Both the position numbers and the translations under genes were made by a program. A DNA stretch of 64,000 nucleotides from Duganella levis (lineage in GTDB: Bacteria; Pseudomonadota; Gammaproteobacteria; Burkholderiales; Burkholderiaceae_D), in assembly GCF_009857605.1 (NCBI RefSeq), contig NZ_WWCT01000029.1:1-64000 (forward strand). The letters are read 5' to 3'. How positions within the stretch are numbered: the first letter of the stretch is position 1; each line of letters begins with the position of its first letter. This document shows positions 44,273 through 53,440 of the stretch, piece after piece. The notes beneath the pieces are model-generated. The model saw only the letters and a list, made by a program, of their open reading frames with translations. It was not told where the DNA came from and did no database searches.

Positions 44273-45364
44273 TTAGAGCCGCTGTTCGCTGGCTCCGTCA
44301 AACAGGGAAATACGATTGGTACGGATCGAGAAATTGATGTCCTTCTCGGTCTCGATTTGCAACTGGTCCTGCACGATGCCCGCAACCTGGGTGCCGTGGA
44401 AGTCCAGCCACACTACGCGGTGCGCGCCCATGGCCTCGATCAGCGAGACCGATGCGCGCACCGCTGCACTGCCAGCGACGCCGTCACCATGCCCGACGTC
44501 GATGTCCTCCGGCCGCACACCGAGCACGCAATCGTGCTTGCCGGTGAGCGGCTGCTTGAATGGATAGCCGGTCACGTCGACCGACAGATGCTGGTTGCTG
44601 AAGATGGCCTTACCACCCTGCTGCTCCAGCGTGCCCTTGAACAGATTCATGCCCGGCGAACCAAGGAAGGTCGCCACGAACAGATTGGCCGGCGTGTTGT
44701 AGATAACGTCCGGCGTGTCGAACTGCTGCACCACGCCGCCCTTCATCACCGCCATGCGCTGCGCCAGCGTCATCGCCTCGACCTGGTCGTGGGTCACGTA
44801 GATCATGGTGGCGCCGAGCTGCTTGTGCAGCTGTTTCAGTTCGCGCCGCAATTCCGTGCGTAGCTTGGCGTCCAGGTTGGACAGCGGCTCGTCGAACAGC
44901 ATCACATCCGCTTCGCGCACGATGGCGCGGCCGATCGCCACGCGCTGACGCTGGCCGCCCGACAGGTTGGCCGGCTTGCGCTTCAACAGCGGGCCGAGTT
45001 GCAGCATGTCGGAAGCGCGCGCCACGCGGCGGGTGATCTCCGCCTTCGGCGTGCCGTTGATGCGCAGGCCGAAGGACATATTCGCTTCCACGTTCATGGT
45101 CGGGTACAGCGCATAGGACTGGAATACCAGCGCGATGCCGCGGTCTTTCGGATCGGCCCAGGTCATGTCCTTGCCGCCGATTTCAATCTGGCCGGCGCTG
45201 GTGTCGATCAGGCCCGCGATACTGTGCAGCAGCGTGGACTTGCCGCAGCCCGAAGGCCCCAGCAGCACCACGAACTCCCCTGCTTTCACATCGAGGTTGA
45301 GCGATTCAATCACCTTGTTGCCGCCCAGCTGGATCTGCAAATTACGAATAGCTACGTTAGACAT
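44273..45364 (-). CDS. Sugar ABC importer ATPase (MalK/UgpC/MsmX type)
   Basis: A 363-residue ATPase: Walker A GPSGCGKST (about 36-44), signature LSGGQRQR, Walker B VMLFDEPLSNLDA, and a C-terminal OB-like regulatory domain (about 240-363) as in MalK/UgpC. It powers import by the two permeases encoded just upstream. It is the last gene of the importer operon, followed by a large palindrome. The UgpC/MsmX class is often shared by several sugar importers. Confidence 0.94.
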   Translation of the reverse strand: MSNVAIRNLQIQLGGNKVIESLNLDVKAGEFVVLLGPSGCGKSTLLHSIAGLIDTSAGQIEIGGKDMTWADPKDRGIALVFQSYALYPTMNVEANMSFGLRINGTPKAEITRRVARASDMLQLGPLLKRKPANLSGGQRQRVAIGRAIVREADVMLFDEPLSNLDAKLRTELRRELKQLHKQLGATMIYVTHDQVEAMTLAQRMAVMKGGVVQQFDTPDVIYNTPANLFVATFLGSPGMNLFKGTLEQQGGKAIFSNQHLSVDVTGYPFKQPLTGKHDCVLGVRPEDIDVGHGDGVAGSAAVRASVSLIEAMGAHRVVWLDFHGTQVAGIVQDQLQIETEKDINFSIRTNRISLFDGASEQRL

Positions 45365-45367
45365 GAT

Positions 45368-46339
45368 TTAACCCTTCACAGCGCCAGAGGCGATGCCGCG
45401 CACGAACCAGCGGCCAGAAATAAAGTAGAGCGCCAGCGGCACGATCGACGTCAGGATGGTCGCCGCCATGTTCACGTTGTACAGGCGCTCGCCGGTGGTG
45501 GTGTTGATGATGTTGTTCAGTTGGACCGTCATCGGCAGATGCTCCGAGCCGGCAAACACCAGACCAAGCAGGAAGTCGTTCCAGATGCCGGTCACCTGCA
45601 TGATCACTGCCACCACGATCACCGGCGTCGACATCGGCAGCATCAGTTGCAGGAAGATGCGCCAGAAACCGCCGCCGTCGATGCGCGCCGCCTTGAACAA
45701 CTCCATCGGCAGCGCCGCATAGTAATTGCGGAACAACAGCGTCATCACCGGCATGCCGAAGATGGTGTGGATGATGATGATGCCCGGCAGAGAGCTGAAC
45801 AGATTCACCGACGCCAGCACCCGCACCAGCGGATAGATCATCACCTGCACCGGAATGAAGGCGCCCATCATCAGGATCGCGAACAGCACGCCGGCGCCAC
45901 GCGGACGCCAGAACGACAGCGCATAGCCATTCACCGCGCCGATGGCGATCGACAGGATGGTGCTCGGCACCACGATGGCCACCGAGTTCCAGAAGCCGCT
46001 GCGGATGCCGCCGCATTCCAGGCCGGTACAGGCCGAGGACCAGGCCTGCACCCAGGGTTCCAGCGTCAGGTGCTGCGGCAGCGCGAACAGCGTGCCGAGA
46101 CGGATCTCTTCCATCGGCTTCACCGACGTCACCAGCATCACGTACAGCGGCAGCAGGAAGAACAGCGCCGCCACAATCAGGAAGCCGTACACGCCAAGGC
46201 GGGCCGGCGTCCATGCCGGGCTGCGGCGCGGACGTGGCGTCGGGATGCTGGCGTCGTTGGCGGCGGCCAGGCGTGCTGCTGCCGCAGTCGCGGCTTCTTC
46301 GGCCGCAGTTTTATCGAGTTTCACAACTTGTCCCATCAT
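45368..46339 (-). CDS. Sugar ABC importer permease (MalG type)
   Basis: A 323-residue inner-membrane permease with six hydrophobic helices after a cytoplasmic N-terminus of about 45 residues. The EAA loop (MELFKAARIDGGGFWRIF) contacts the ATPase. It belongs to the CUT1 carbohydrate permease group. Its ATG overlaps the stop of the other permease by four bases, and three bases separate it from the ATPase gene. Confidence 0.93.
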   Translation of the reverse strand: MMGQVVKLDKTAAEEAATAAAARLAAANDASIPTPRPRRSPAWTPARLGVYGFLIVAALFFLLPLYVMLVTSVKPMEEIRLGTLFALPQHLTLEPWVQAWSSACTGLECGGIRSGFWNSVAIVVPSTILSIAIGAVNGYALSFWRPRGAGVLFAILMMGAFIPVQVMIYPLVRVLASVNLFSSLPGIIIIHTIFGMPVMTLLFRNYYAALPMELFKAARIDGGGFWRIFLQLMLPMSTPVIVVAVIMQVTGIWNDFLLGLVFAGSEHLPMTVQLNNIINTTTGERLYNVNMAATILTSIVPLALYFISGRWFVRGIASGAVKG

Positions 46340-47220
46340 GCCCCCATTGCGGCGCGGCGATTGCGCACGAAGTACAGCGGCGCGACGATGGCCAGCACCG
46401 TCAACAACAGCACGATCGAGGCGGCGGAAGCCAGGCCGATATTCGCGCGGCCGAACAGATAATCCATGATGAATTTGGCCGGCACTTCGCTGGCCGTGCC
46501 AGGACCGCCCTGCGTCATCGCCACCACGGCGTCGAACACCTTCACCACCATCACGAACAGCAGCACGAAGGCAGTCGATACCGAAGGCTTCAGCATCGGC
46601 AGCACAATGCTGGTGTAGACGCGCCAGCGCGGGATGCCGTCGATGCGCGCCGCCTTCCAGATTTCGTCATCCACGCCGCGCAGGCCGGACAGCATCAGCG
46701 CCATCACCAGGCCGGAAGCCTGCCACACAGTGGCGATGACGATGGTGTAGATCGCCATGTCCTGGTCGACGATCCAGTCGAATTTGGCGCTGGTCCATCC
46801 CAGTTTGTGCAGCACTTCCTGGATACCCAGTTCCGGATTCAGTATCCATTGCCAGATCAGGCCCGTGGCCACGAACGACATCGCATACGGATACAGGAAG
46901 ATGGTACGCAGCGCGCCTTCCGCCATCACCTTCTGGTCGATGAACACCGCCAGCAAAAAGCCGATGACCAGGCAGGCGGCGATGAACAGCACGCCGTACA
47001 GCGCCACGTTTTGCAGTGACAGCAGCCAGCGCTCGTTGTTGAACAAGCGGATGTACTGCGAGGCGCCGACAAAATCGCTGGCCGGGAAGGTGCGCGAGCT
47101 GCTCACCGATACGCGCGCCGTCCACAGCATGGTGCCGAGGTAGGCCAGCAGCACGGTCAGCGCCATCGGCACCATGGCGATGTAGGCCGCGAAGGAAACG
47201 CTTTGACGTTTCTGTGCCAT
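46336..47220 (-). CDS. Sugar ABC importer permease (MalF/UgpA type)
   Basis: A 294-residue inner-membrane permease with six helices and an EAA loop (DEIWKAARIDGIPRWRVY). It pairs with the MalG-type permease to form the channel. It lies 3 bases after the binding-protein gene and overlaps the next permease, so the operon is tightly packed. Confidence 0.93.
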   Translation of the reverse strand: MAQKRQSVSFAAYIAMVPMALTVLLAYLGTMLWTARVSVSSSRTFPASDFVGASQYIRLFNNERWLLSLQNVALYGVLFIAACLVIGFLLAVFIDQKVMAEGALRTIFLYPYAMSFVATGLIWQWILNPELGIQEVLHKLGWTSAKFDWIVDQDMAIYTIVIATVWQASGLVMALMLSGLRGVDDEIWKAARIDGIPRWRVYTSIVLPMLKPSVSTAFVLLFVMVVKVFDAVVAMTQGGPGTASEVPAKFIMDYLFGRANIGLASAASIVLLLTVLAIVAPLYFVRNRRAAMGA

Positions 47221-47223
47221 GGC

Positions 47224-48468
47224 TTATTCGCCCTTGATCGCGCGGGCGAACGCTTTTTGCGCGTCTTCCGGCGACTGGTTCTTGTTCCAATAGCTGGTCA
47301 GCACGTCCTGCAATGCGCCGGTGGTATCCGGCGATGCCAGCATCTCGGTGTTAGGCAGCTGGCGCGATTTATCCTTCATGATCGCCAGGCCCTGACGGGC
47401 GCAGATATCCAGCTGCGATTCGTCCACATCGCCGCGAATCGGGATCGCGCCTTTACGCGCAGCGAAGGCCACTTGCGCCGTTGGAGACGTTACCACATTG
47501 GCTAAAAGTTTTTGCGCCTTGATGGCATTGGCGTCGTTCGTCTTCGGGAAGACGAAGGCGTCACCGGCCACGATGTACGGCGACTTCGGACCAAAGCCCG
47601 GATAGCAGCCGAAGTCCTTGCCGGCCACCTGTTTGGCGGCGGCGAATTCGCCCTTGGCCCAGTCGCCCATGATCTGCACGCCGGCTTTGCCCTGCACGAC
47701 CATGGCGGTGGCGTCGTTCCAGTTGCGGCCCGGCGAGCCGGCATCCACAAAGCCTTTCAGCTTTTTGAATTCGACCAGCACCTGCTTGAAGGCCGGCGAC
47801 ATCACGGCTTTCTGGTCGCGGTCACGGTACACCTTCAGGTACAGGTCCGAACCGCCGACCATGGCGAAGATGGCGTCAAAGGTGATCTTCTCCTGCCACA
47901 CCTGGCCGCCGAAGGCCAGCGGCACCACGCCGGCGGCTTTCAGCTTGCCCAGCTGCGCGAGGAATTCTTCCCAGGTCTGCGGTTCGTTGGTGATGCCGGC
48001 TTTCTTATACGCGGCCTTCGAGTAGAAGAACCAGGCCGGCATATGGATGTCCACCGGCGCGGCGTAGAAATGGCCGCTGATCTTGATCGCCTGGAGGATC
48101 GACGGGGGCATGATCTGGTCCCACTTGCCGGCGATCGCCACGTCGTCCACGTTGTTCAGCAATCCCTGTTCGACAAAATCGCGGAATTGTTTGGAGGTGT
48201 TGAACTGCGCGGCGGTCGGCGCATTGCCGCCGACGATGCGATTGATGGTGGTGGCGCGCGACTGGTCGGCGCCGGCCACTGCCTGGTCGACCCATTGGCC
48301 ACCGGCCTTGTTATAGGCTTCTGCAAACTGCTTGACGGCGGCGGACTCGCCGCCCGAGGTCCACCAGTGAATTACGGTTGCCTTCAACGGCGCTTGCGCT
48401 TGGGCGGGCGCGCCGCTTACTGCCAAGGCTAGCGCGATGGCGCTGCCCACTTTTGTGGCCTTCAACAT
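47224..48468 (-). CDS. Sugar-binding protein of ABC importer
   Basis: A 414-residue extracellular solute-binding protein of type 1. It has a signal peptide (about 1-24, ending AQAQA) and then the start of the mature domain, VIHWWTSGGESAAVKQFAEA, a pattern common to oligosaccharide-binding proteins. The ATG at 48468 has a GGGAGACAG ribosome site. It delivers sugar to the permeases encoded next. The adjacent GH1 gene suggests cellobiose or another beta-glucoside as ligand (inference). Confidence 0.93.
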   Translation of the reverse strand: MLKATKVGSAIALALAVSGAPAQAQAPLKATVIHWWTSGGESAAVKQFAEAYNKAGGQWVDQAVAGADQSRATTINRIVGGNAPTAAQFNTSKQFRDFVEQGLLNNVDDVAIAGKWDQIMPPSILQAIKISGHFYAAPVDIHMPAWFFYSKAAYKKAGITNEPQTWEEFLAQLGKLKAAGVVPLAFGGQVWQEKITFDAIFAMVGGSDLYLKVYRDRDQKAVMSPAFKQVLVEFKKLKGFVDAGSPGRNWNDATAMVVQGKAGVQIMGDWAKGEFAAAKQVAGKDFGCYPGFGPKSPYIVAGDAFVFPKTNDANAIKAQKLLANVVTSPTAQVAFAARKGAIPIRGDVDESQLDICARQGLAIMKDKSRQLPNTEMLASPDTTGALQDVLTSYWNKNQSPEDAQKAFARAIKGE

Positions 48469-48523
48469 TCTGTCTCCCATTGGGCGTCGAGCGCCCATTT
48501 TATTCGGATAGCTTACTGGCGGC

Positions 48524-49879
48524 TTACTGTGCGGCTCTCTCCGCCAAAAATTGTGTGACCAATTTGGCGCTGCGCTTCAGCGTACGCTTCTGCGTGGCGT
48601 AATCGACATGGATCATACCGAAACGGCGCTCATAACCAAAGGCCCATTCGAAGTTATCCATCAGCGACCAGATAAAGTAGCCGCGCACATCGACGCCCTG
48701 CTTGACCGCCGCATCCACCGCCGCCAGGTGCCGGCGCAGGAAGGAAATGCGCTGGTGGTCGTCCACTTCACCGTTGACGACTTTGTCATCGGTGGCCATG
48801 CCGTTTTCGGTGATGAAAATCGGCGGCAGGTTCGGGTAGTCGCGGTGGAAGCCGACCAGCAGGTGGCGCAGGCCCTCGGGATACACTTCCCATCCCATCT
48901 GCGTGCGCTCCACGCCTTCCAGATCGACTTCGGTGTAGCCGTGCTGACCGTCGCTCACCACATTGGTGCGGAAGTAGTAATTAATGCCCAGGAAGTCCAG
49001 CGGCGTGCCGATGATGTCCATGTCGCCATGCAGGATGGTCGGCTCGGCGCCTGGCCACAACTCCCACAGCGCCGATGGATAGGACTTCTTCAGCAGCGGA
49101 TCGAGGATCCAGTTATTGTGCTGCAGCTCGAACAGCCAGGCGGCGCGCTGGCCGGCGTCGCTGCTGTCGGTGCTGGTGCCGCGTCCCACATTGGCGACGA
49201 TGCCGACCTGCGCTTGCGGATCGTTGGCGCGCAGGTGCTGCACCGCCAGCCCGTGACCGAGCAGCAGATGGTGCATGGCCTGGGTGGCGAAGACCACGTC
49301 CTGTTTGCCCGGCGCGTGGTGGCCGGTGCCATAGCCGTGCATCGCCGAGCACCATGGCTCGTTCAGCGTGGCCCAGGCGTCCACCAGGCCGGCCAGCTGC
49401 TCGCTGATCATGTCGGCGTATTCGGCGAAGCGGTAGGCGGTGTCGCGGTTGACCCAGCCGCCCTTGTCTTCCAGGTGCTGCGGCAGATCCCAGTGGTACA
49501 GCGTGACGTAAGTCTTCAAGCCCTTGGCGCGCAGCGCCTTCAACAGCTGGCGATAGAAATCGATGCCCTTCTCGTTCGGCTGGCCATCCTGCGTCATCAC
49601 GCGCGGCCAGGAGATCGACAGCCGGTAGGCGCCGACATTCAGGCTGGCCAGCAGCTCGACGTCGCCTTGCCAGCGGTGATAGTGATCGCAGGCGACTTCG
49701 CCGGTATCGCCGGCCAGGGTCTTGCCCGGCGTGGCCGAGAACGTGTCCCAGATCGACGGGATACGGCCGTCTTCATGCACTGCGCCTTCGATCTGATAGG
49801 CAGCGGTGGCCGCGCCGATCAGGAAATCTTTGCTCCACAAGACCGAGTCGGCCGGCGGATTGAACATCTCTTCAACCAC
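48524..49879 (-). CDS. GH1 beta-glucosidase, cytoplasmic
   Basis: A GH1 retaining glycosidase of about 451 residues. The N-terminal GH1 signature is DFLIGAATAAYQIEGA, the acid/base Glu is in TLNEPW, the nucleophile Glu in ITENG, and the substrate loop SLMDNFEWAFGY is near the end. No signal peptide is present, so it hydrolyses imported beta-glucosides in the cytoplasm. The start GTG 49879 is preferred for an AGGAG five bases upstream; ATG 49867 is possible. It is first in the operon with a LacI operator 25 bases upstream. Confidence 0.93.
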   Translation of the reverse strand: MVEEMFNPPADSVLWSKDFLIGAATAAYQIEGAVHEDGRIPSIWDTFSATPGKTLAGDTGEVACDHYHRWQGDVELLASLNVGAYRLSISWPRVMTQDGQPNEKGIDFYRQLLKALRAKGLKTYVTLYHWDLPQHLEDKGGWVNRDTAYRFAEYADMISEQLAGLVDAWATLNEPWCSAMHGYGTGHHAPGKQDVVFATQAMHHLLLGHGLAVQHLRANDPQAQVGIVANVGRGTSTDSSDAGQRAAWLFELQHNNWILDPLLKKSYPSALWELWPGAEPTILHGDMDIIGTPLDFLGINYYFRTNVVSDGQHGYTEVDLEGVERTQMGWEVYPEGLRHLLVGFHRDYPNLPPIFITENGMATDDKVVNGEVDDHQRISFLRRHLAAVDAAVKQGVDVRGYFIWSLMDNFEWAFGYERRFGMIHVDYATQKRTLKRSAKLVTQFLAERAAQ

Positions 49880-49904
49880 AAAAACTCCTTCGCTGAAACA
49901 TGGA

Positions 49905-49920
49905 GTGGAAGCGCTTCCAC
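49905..49920 (-). promoter_or_regulatory. LacI-type operator before beta-glucosidase
   Basis: A perfect 16-bp palindrome GTGGAAGCGCTTCCAC just downstream of the predicted promoter, so repressor binding would block elongation or initiation. It is nearly identical to the site before the TonB receptor, which ties both to one regulator. Confidence 0.87.
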
Positions 49921-49932
49921 TTGATGTTGTCA

Positions 49933-49962
49933 ATAGTAATACTGATGAAATTGAGGTGTCAA
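49933..49962 (-). promoter_or_regulatory. Sigma-70-like promoter for the sugar operon
   Basis: On the reverse strand, TTGACA (49962-49957) and TACTAT (49938-49933) are 18 bases apart. The -35 is perfect and the -10 matches 4 of 6. Predicted transcription would start near 49926, with the operator immediately after. Confidence 0.55.
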
Positions 49963-49992
49963 CGGAATTATCGGAATTTTGTAATCAAGTTA

Positions 49993-50027
49993 CAAAAACG
50001 GCACAGCCACCGTGGTGTGCTGTGCCG
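49993..50027 (-). terminator. Intrinsic terminator after phaR
   Basis: A 9-bp stem CGGCACAGC/GCTGTGCCG with an 11-base loop and five Ts on the reverse strand, 30 bases past the phaR stop. It insulates the sugar operon from phaR. Confidence 0.85.
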
Positions 50028-50056
50028 CTGGGCTACTGCAAAGCTGCGTAGCGAAA

Positions 50057-50611
50057 TTACTTTTTGTCGGTCGGCGGAACCGGGACAAAGGGGAAAGTGC
50101 CGAACAAATTCTTGCTCTGGCTCTGCATCTGCTCCTGCATCTGCACGAACAGGCTCTTGCTCTGGTCGATGTAGTTGTTCATCATGCCCTGCATCATCGG
50201 GCCCTGGACGTTCATGAACTGGGTCCACATTTCCGGGCTGAACGGTTGGCCGCCAACGGCGGTGCCGGTGGTGAACTTGCGCTGGATGTCGGTGAAGGCC
50301 TGGACGTTCTTTTCCAGGTAGGAGCCCATCATGCCCTGCATGGCGTGGCCGTAGAAGCGGATGATCTGGGCCAGCACGTCGCTGGAGAACATCGGCGCGC
50401 CGCTGGCCTCTTCTTCCAGAATGATTTGCAGCAGAATGCTACGGCTCAGGTCTTCATTTGTCTTGGCGTCGACAACGGTGAACACCTCGTTGTCCAGCAC
50501 CAGCTGTTTCACGTCGGTCAACGTAATGTAGGAACTGGTCTGTGTATCGTACAGCCGGCGATTGGGGTATTTTTTGATCAGGCGGTCAGCATTTTTTTTC
50601 GCACTACTCAT
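50057..50611 (-). CDS. phaR: Polyhydroxyalkanoate synthesis regulator PhaR
   Basis: A 184-residue regulator. The N-terminal PHB/PHA-accumulation DNA-binding domain (about 8-70) reads RLIKKYPNRRLYDTQTSSYI. A phasin-binding helical region follows (TDIQRKF, Met/Gln-rich repeats) and a Pro tail. PhaR represses phasin and PHA genes and binds PHA granules. ATG 50611 is chosen because conserved sequence starts directly after it. It lies 171 bases downstream of phaC on the same strand, and a terminator follows. Confidence 0.94.
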   Translation of the reverse strand: MSSAKKNADRLIKKYPNRRLYDTQTSSYITLTDVKQLVLDNEVFTVVDAKTNEDLSRSILLQIILEEEASGAPMFSSDVLAQIIRFYGHAMQGMMGSYLEKNVQAFTDIQRKFTTGTAVGGQPFSPEMWTQFMNVQGPMMQGMMNNYIDQSKSLFVQMQEQMQSQSKNLFGTFPFVPVPPTDKK

Positions 50612-50782
50612 CACAAGTCCGTTTATTGCGCCGCAGCGCATGTCTCTTAAATATCGGATAGGAAGCGAACTGGTAGTCCCCTTCCCGCGTGCCTACTTTA
50701 CTTATTATAGAGGCGAAACAGAATATCTTGCACAATCTGATATAAGTTTCCACCTTTATTGCAACGCAACTAATTTTTCCAG

Positions 50783-52429
50783 TTAGTCGGCTTTCACTTT
50801 GACGTAACGGCCCGGCGCCGGCTCGATCGCCTTGTATTTGGCGTTGCCCGGCTTGGCTTTGGCCTTGACCTTTTTGCCGCCGTTTTCATTCAGGAACGCC
50901 GACCATTCCGGCCACCAGCTGCCCGCGTGTTCGGCCGCGCCCTGGAACCAGGCGTCGGCGCTGTCCGCCTTGCCGCTGTCGTTGGTCCAGTAGTTGCGCT
51001 TGTTCTTGGCCGGCGAATTGATCACGCCGGCGATGTGGCCGGACGCGCCCAGCACGAAGCGCGTCGGGCCGCTGAGGATGGCCAGCGAGTCATAGGCCGA
51101 CGGCCATGGCACGATGTGGTCCTCGCGCGAGCCGTAGACGAAGGCCGGAGCGTCGATGGTGGTCAGGTCGACGGTTTCGCCCGCCACCACCAGTTCGCCG
51201 CTCTTGAGGCGGTTTTCCAGATAGGTGTTGCGCAGGTACCAGCAGAACATCGGGCCCGGCAGATTGGTGCTGTCCGAGTTCCAGTACAGCAGGTCGAACG
51301 CGGCCGGCTCGTTGCCCTTCAGGTAGTTGGACTGCACGTAGTTCCACACCAGGTCGTTCGGGCGCAGGCTGGAGAAGGTGCTGGCCAGGTCGCGGCCCGG
51401 CATCAGGCCGCCGTCCTTGAGCTGCTGCTCGCGCAGCGCCACCTGGGTTTCGTCGACGAACACATCCAGCACGCCGGTGTCGCGGAAGTCTAGGAAGGTG
51501 GTCAGCAGCGTCAGGCTGTTGGCGACCTGCTCGCCGCGCGCGGCCAGCACCGCCAGCGCTGTGCCGACCAGCGTGCCGCCGACGCAGAAGCCGAACATAT
51601 TCAGCTTGTCTTCGCCGCTGATCTCCTGCACCACGCGGATCGCCTGGATCACGCCCTGGTCGACGTAATCGTCCCAGGTGGTGCGGGCCAGCGATTTATC
51701 CGGATTGCTCCACGAAATCAGGAACACGGTATTGCCCTGCTCCACCGCGTAACGCACCAGCGAATTTTCCGGCTGCAAATCCAGGATGTAGAACTTGTTG
51801 ATGCACGGCGGCACCATCAGCAGCGGCTTCTGGTTGACGGTGGCGGTTTTTGGCGTGTACTGGATCAGCTGGAACAGCGGGTTTTCATACACCACCGTGC
51901 CTTCGGTAATCGCCAGGTTGCGGCCGACCTCGAACGCCGATTCATCCGACAGCGAAATGTGGCCCTTGCCCATATCGCCCAGCATATTGGCCAGGCCGCG
52001 GGTCAGGCTCTCGCCCTTGGTTTCGATCAGTTTCTGCTGCGCTTCCGGATTGGTGGCCAGGAAATTGGCGGGCGACATGGCGTCGACAATCTGCTGCACG
52101 GCAAAGCGGATTTTCTGTTTCTGCTGCGGCGTGACATCGACGGTTTCCACCATCGCATTAAGAAATTTGGCGTTCAGTAGATAGGCGGCGGCGTTAAACG
52201 CCGTCATCGGATTACCCTGCCACGCGGCCGAATTGAAACGGCGGTCGCTGACGGCCGGGGTTTTACCGGCCAACAAATCCTGCCACAACGCGCCGAAATC
52301 CTGCAGATAGGACTGCTTGAGCGCCTCCATCGCCTCCGGCTTGATGTGGGCGCCAACATCCTGCATCATGGCGGCCATGGGATTGGACTGCATCCAGTTG
52401 GCAAAGGCTTGCGGATCGGGCAAATTCAT
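50783..52429 (-). CDS. phaC: Class I poly(3-hydroxyalkanoate) synthase
   Basis: A 548-residue polymerase. An N-terminal PhaC domain (about 60-230) precedes an alpha/beta-hydrolase core with the lipase-like box GFCVGGT holding the catalytic Cys. A catalytic Asp is in GSREDHIVPW and a His in GASGHIAGVIN. It polymerises hydroxyacyl-CoA into storage granules. phaR follows; phaA and phaB are not in the window. A short membrane-protein gene is divergent, 30 bases away. Confidence 0.95.
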   Translation of the reverse strand: MNLPDPQAFANWMQSNPMAAMMQDVGAHIKPEAMEALKQSYLQDFGALWQDLLAGKTPAVSDRRFNSAAWQGNPMTAFNAAAYLLNAKFLNAMVETVDVTPQQKQKIRFAVQQIVDAMSPANFLATNPEAQQKLIETKGESLTRGLANMLGDMGKGHISLSDESAFEVGRNLAITEGTVVYENPLFQLIQYTPKTATVNQKPLLMVPPCINKFYILDLQPENSLVRYAVEQGNTVFLISWSNPDKSLARTTWDDYVDQGVIQAIRVVQEISGEDKLNMFGFCVGGTLVGTALAVLAARGEQVANSLTLLTTFLDFRDTGVLDVFVDETQVALREQQLKDGGLMPGRDLASTFSSLRPNDLVWNYVQSNYLKGNEPAAFDLLYWNSDSTNLPGPMFCWYLRNTYLENRLKSGELVVAGETVDLTTIDAPAFVYGSREDHIVPWPSAYDSLAILSGPTRFVLGASGHIAGVINSPAKNKRNYWTNDSGKADSADAWFQGAAEHAGSWWPEWSAFLNENGGKKVKAKAKPGNAKYKAIEPAPGRYVKVKAD

Positions 52430-52459
52430 CTGTGGTTCCCTAAAAGTGAGTTAAACACA

Positions 52460-52669
52460 ATGCTGATTGTCGCTGTTGCTTGGATCTACGTGGTCGGCCT
52501 GATGGCGTTGACGGAACCGTCCATCGTTGCGGGAATTGTAACGTTTTTATTCTATTGCGTGCTGCCGCTAAGTACCCTGATTTACATCGCAGGGACGGGC
52601 AAACGCAAGGCCCGGCGGCGGGCTGCAGAGCAAGCCGCGCGGGATGCTGGTTCATTTGAGCCAGATTAA
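52460..52669 (+). CDS. Small membrane protein, unknown
   Basis: A 69-residue protein with two hydrophobic helices (about 2-20 and 24-45) and a strongly basic cytoplasmic tail (GKRKARRRAAEQAARD). It sits divergent to phaC, and its 3' end overlaps the convergent pgeF gene by 18 bases. I recognise no named family. The ATG at 52460 is used because upstream codons run into phaC. Confidence 0.6.
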   Translation: MLIVAVAWIYVVGLMALTEPSIVAGIVTFLFYCVLPLSTLIYIAGTGKRKARRRAAEQAARDAGSFEPD

Positions 52670-53440
52670 GGTGGCCTGACGGCCCGTGACGCCGTCGCGC
52701 CGGTAGGAATAGAAGCGGCCGGAGTTGGAGACGGTGCAGAACTCGCCGCCATGCACTTCCTTGACGCCGGCACGGTGCAGCAGATAACGCGCCAGACCGT
52801 AGATATCGGTCAGGTATTTGCCCGGCTTGCCTTCGATCAGGCTGAACGCCGCCTCGACGTGGCGCACGTCCGAATCGTCCAGTGCGCCTTGCAGGAAAGC
52901 CTGCTTGACGTCCGGCCCGACCTCGAACTGGTACGGCCCGATCGCCGGCCCCATCCACGCCATCAACTCGCCGGCGCCGGCCGCGCGCATTGCCGCCACG
53001 GTATTTTCCAGCACACCGGAGGCCAGCCCGCGCCAGCCCGCATGGGCAGCGCCGACGGTCTTGCCTTCCTTGTCGGCAAACAGCACCGGCAGGCAGTCGG
53101 CGGTCATGATCACGCACACTTTGCCGGGAATGGTGGTGACGCTGGCGTCGGCGTCCGGCACCTGCTGCGGCCCCACGTCCGCCAGATTGGTCACCGCCGT
53201 GCCGTGCACCTGCGACAGCCAGGCCGGATCGCCCGGCAACATTTCACGCAGGATGGAGCGGTTGCGGGCGACGTTGTGCGGCTGGTCGCCGACATGCGTG
53301 CCCAGGTTCAGGCCGCCGGCGCCCATGCCGTCGCCGTACGGTGCGGGGCTGACGCCGCCACGCCGGGTGGTCGACAGCACGCCCACATTCGCTGGCAAGC
53401 CCGGCCAGTGCGGGAACAACCACTGCTGCTGTGTAGCCAT
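52652..53440 (-). CDS. pgeF: Peptidoglycan editing factor / YfiH-type purine nucleoside phosphorylase
   Basis: A 262-residue protein of the YfiH/PgeF (laccase-domain) family. Metal-ligand motifs are SQVHGTAV (His), MTADCLPV (Cys) and AAHAGWRGLA (His). E. coli PgeF prevents misincorporation in peptidoglycan precursors, while related enzymes act on purine nucleosides. The start is ATG 53440, overlapping the rluD stop as TGATG; translational coupling to rluD is the classic arrangement. Confidence 0.93.
   Translation of the reverse strand: MATQQQWLFPHWPGLPANVGVLSTTRRGGVSPAPYGDGMGAGGLNLGTHVGDQPHNVARNRSILREMLPGDPAWLSQVHGTAVTNLADVGPQQVPDADASVTTIPGKVCVIMTADCLPVLFADKEGKTVGAAHAGWRGLASGVLENTVAAMRAAGAGELMAWMGPAIGPYQFEVGPDVKQAFLQGALDDSDVRHVEAAFSLIEGKPGKYLTDIYGLARYLLHRAGVKEVHGGEFCTVSNSGRFYSYRRDGVTGRQATLIWLK

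Noticed and set aside
48480..48500. Short hairpin GGGCG...CGCCC between binding protein and GH1 genes
   Set aside because: The stem is only 5 bp and the T-rich side is on the wrong strand for the reverse-strand operon, so it is not called as a terminator.
52346..52459. Upstream extension of the small membrane ORF
   Set aside because: It would run inside the start of phaC and lacks a ribosome site; the ATG at 52460 gives a clean protein.
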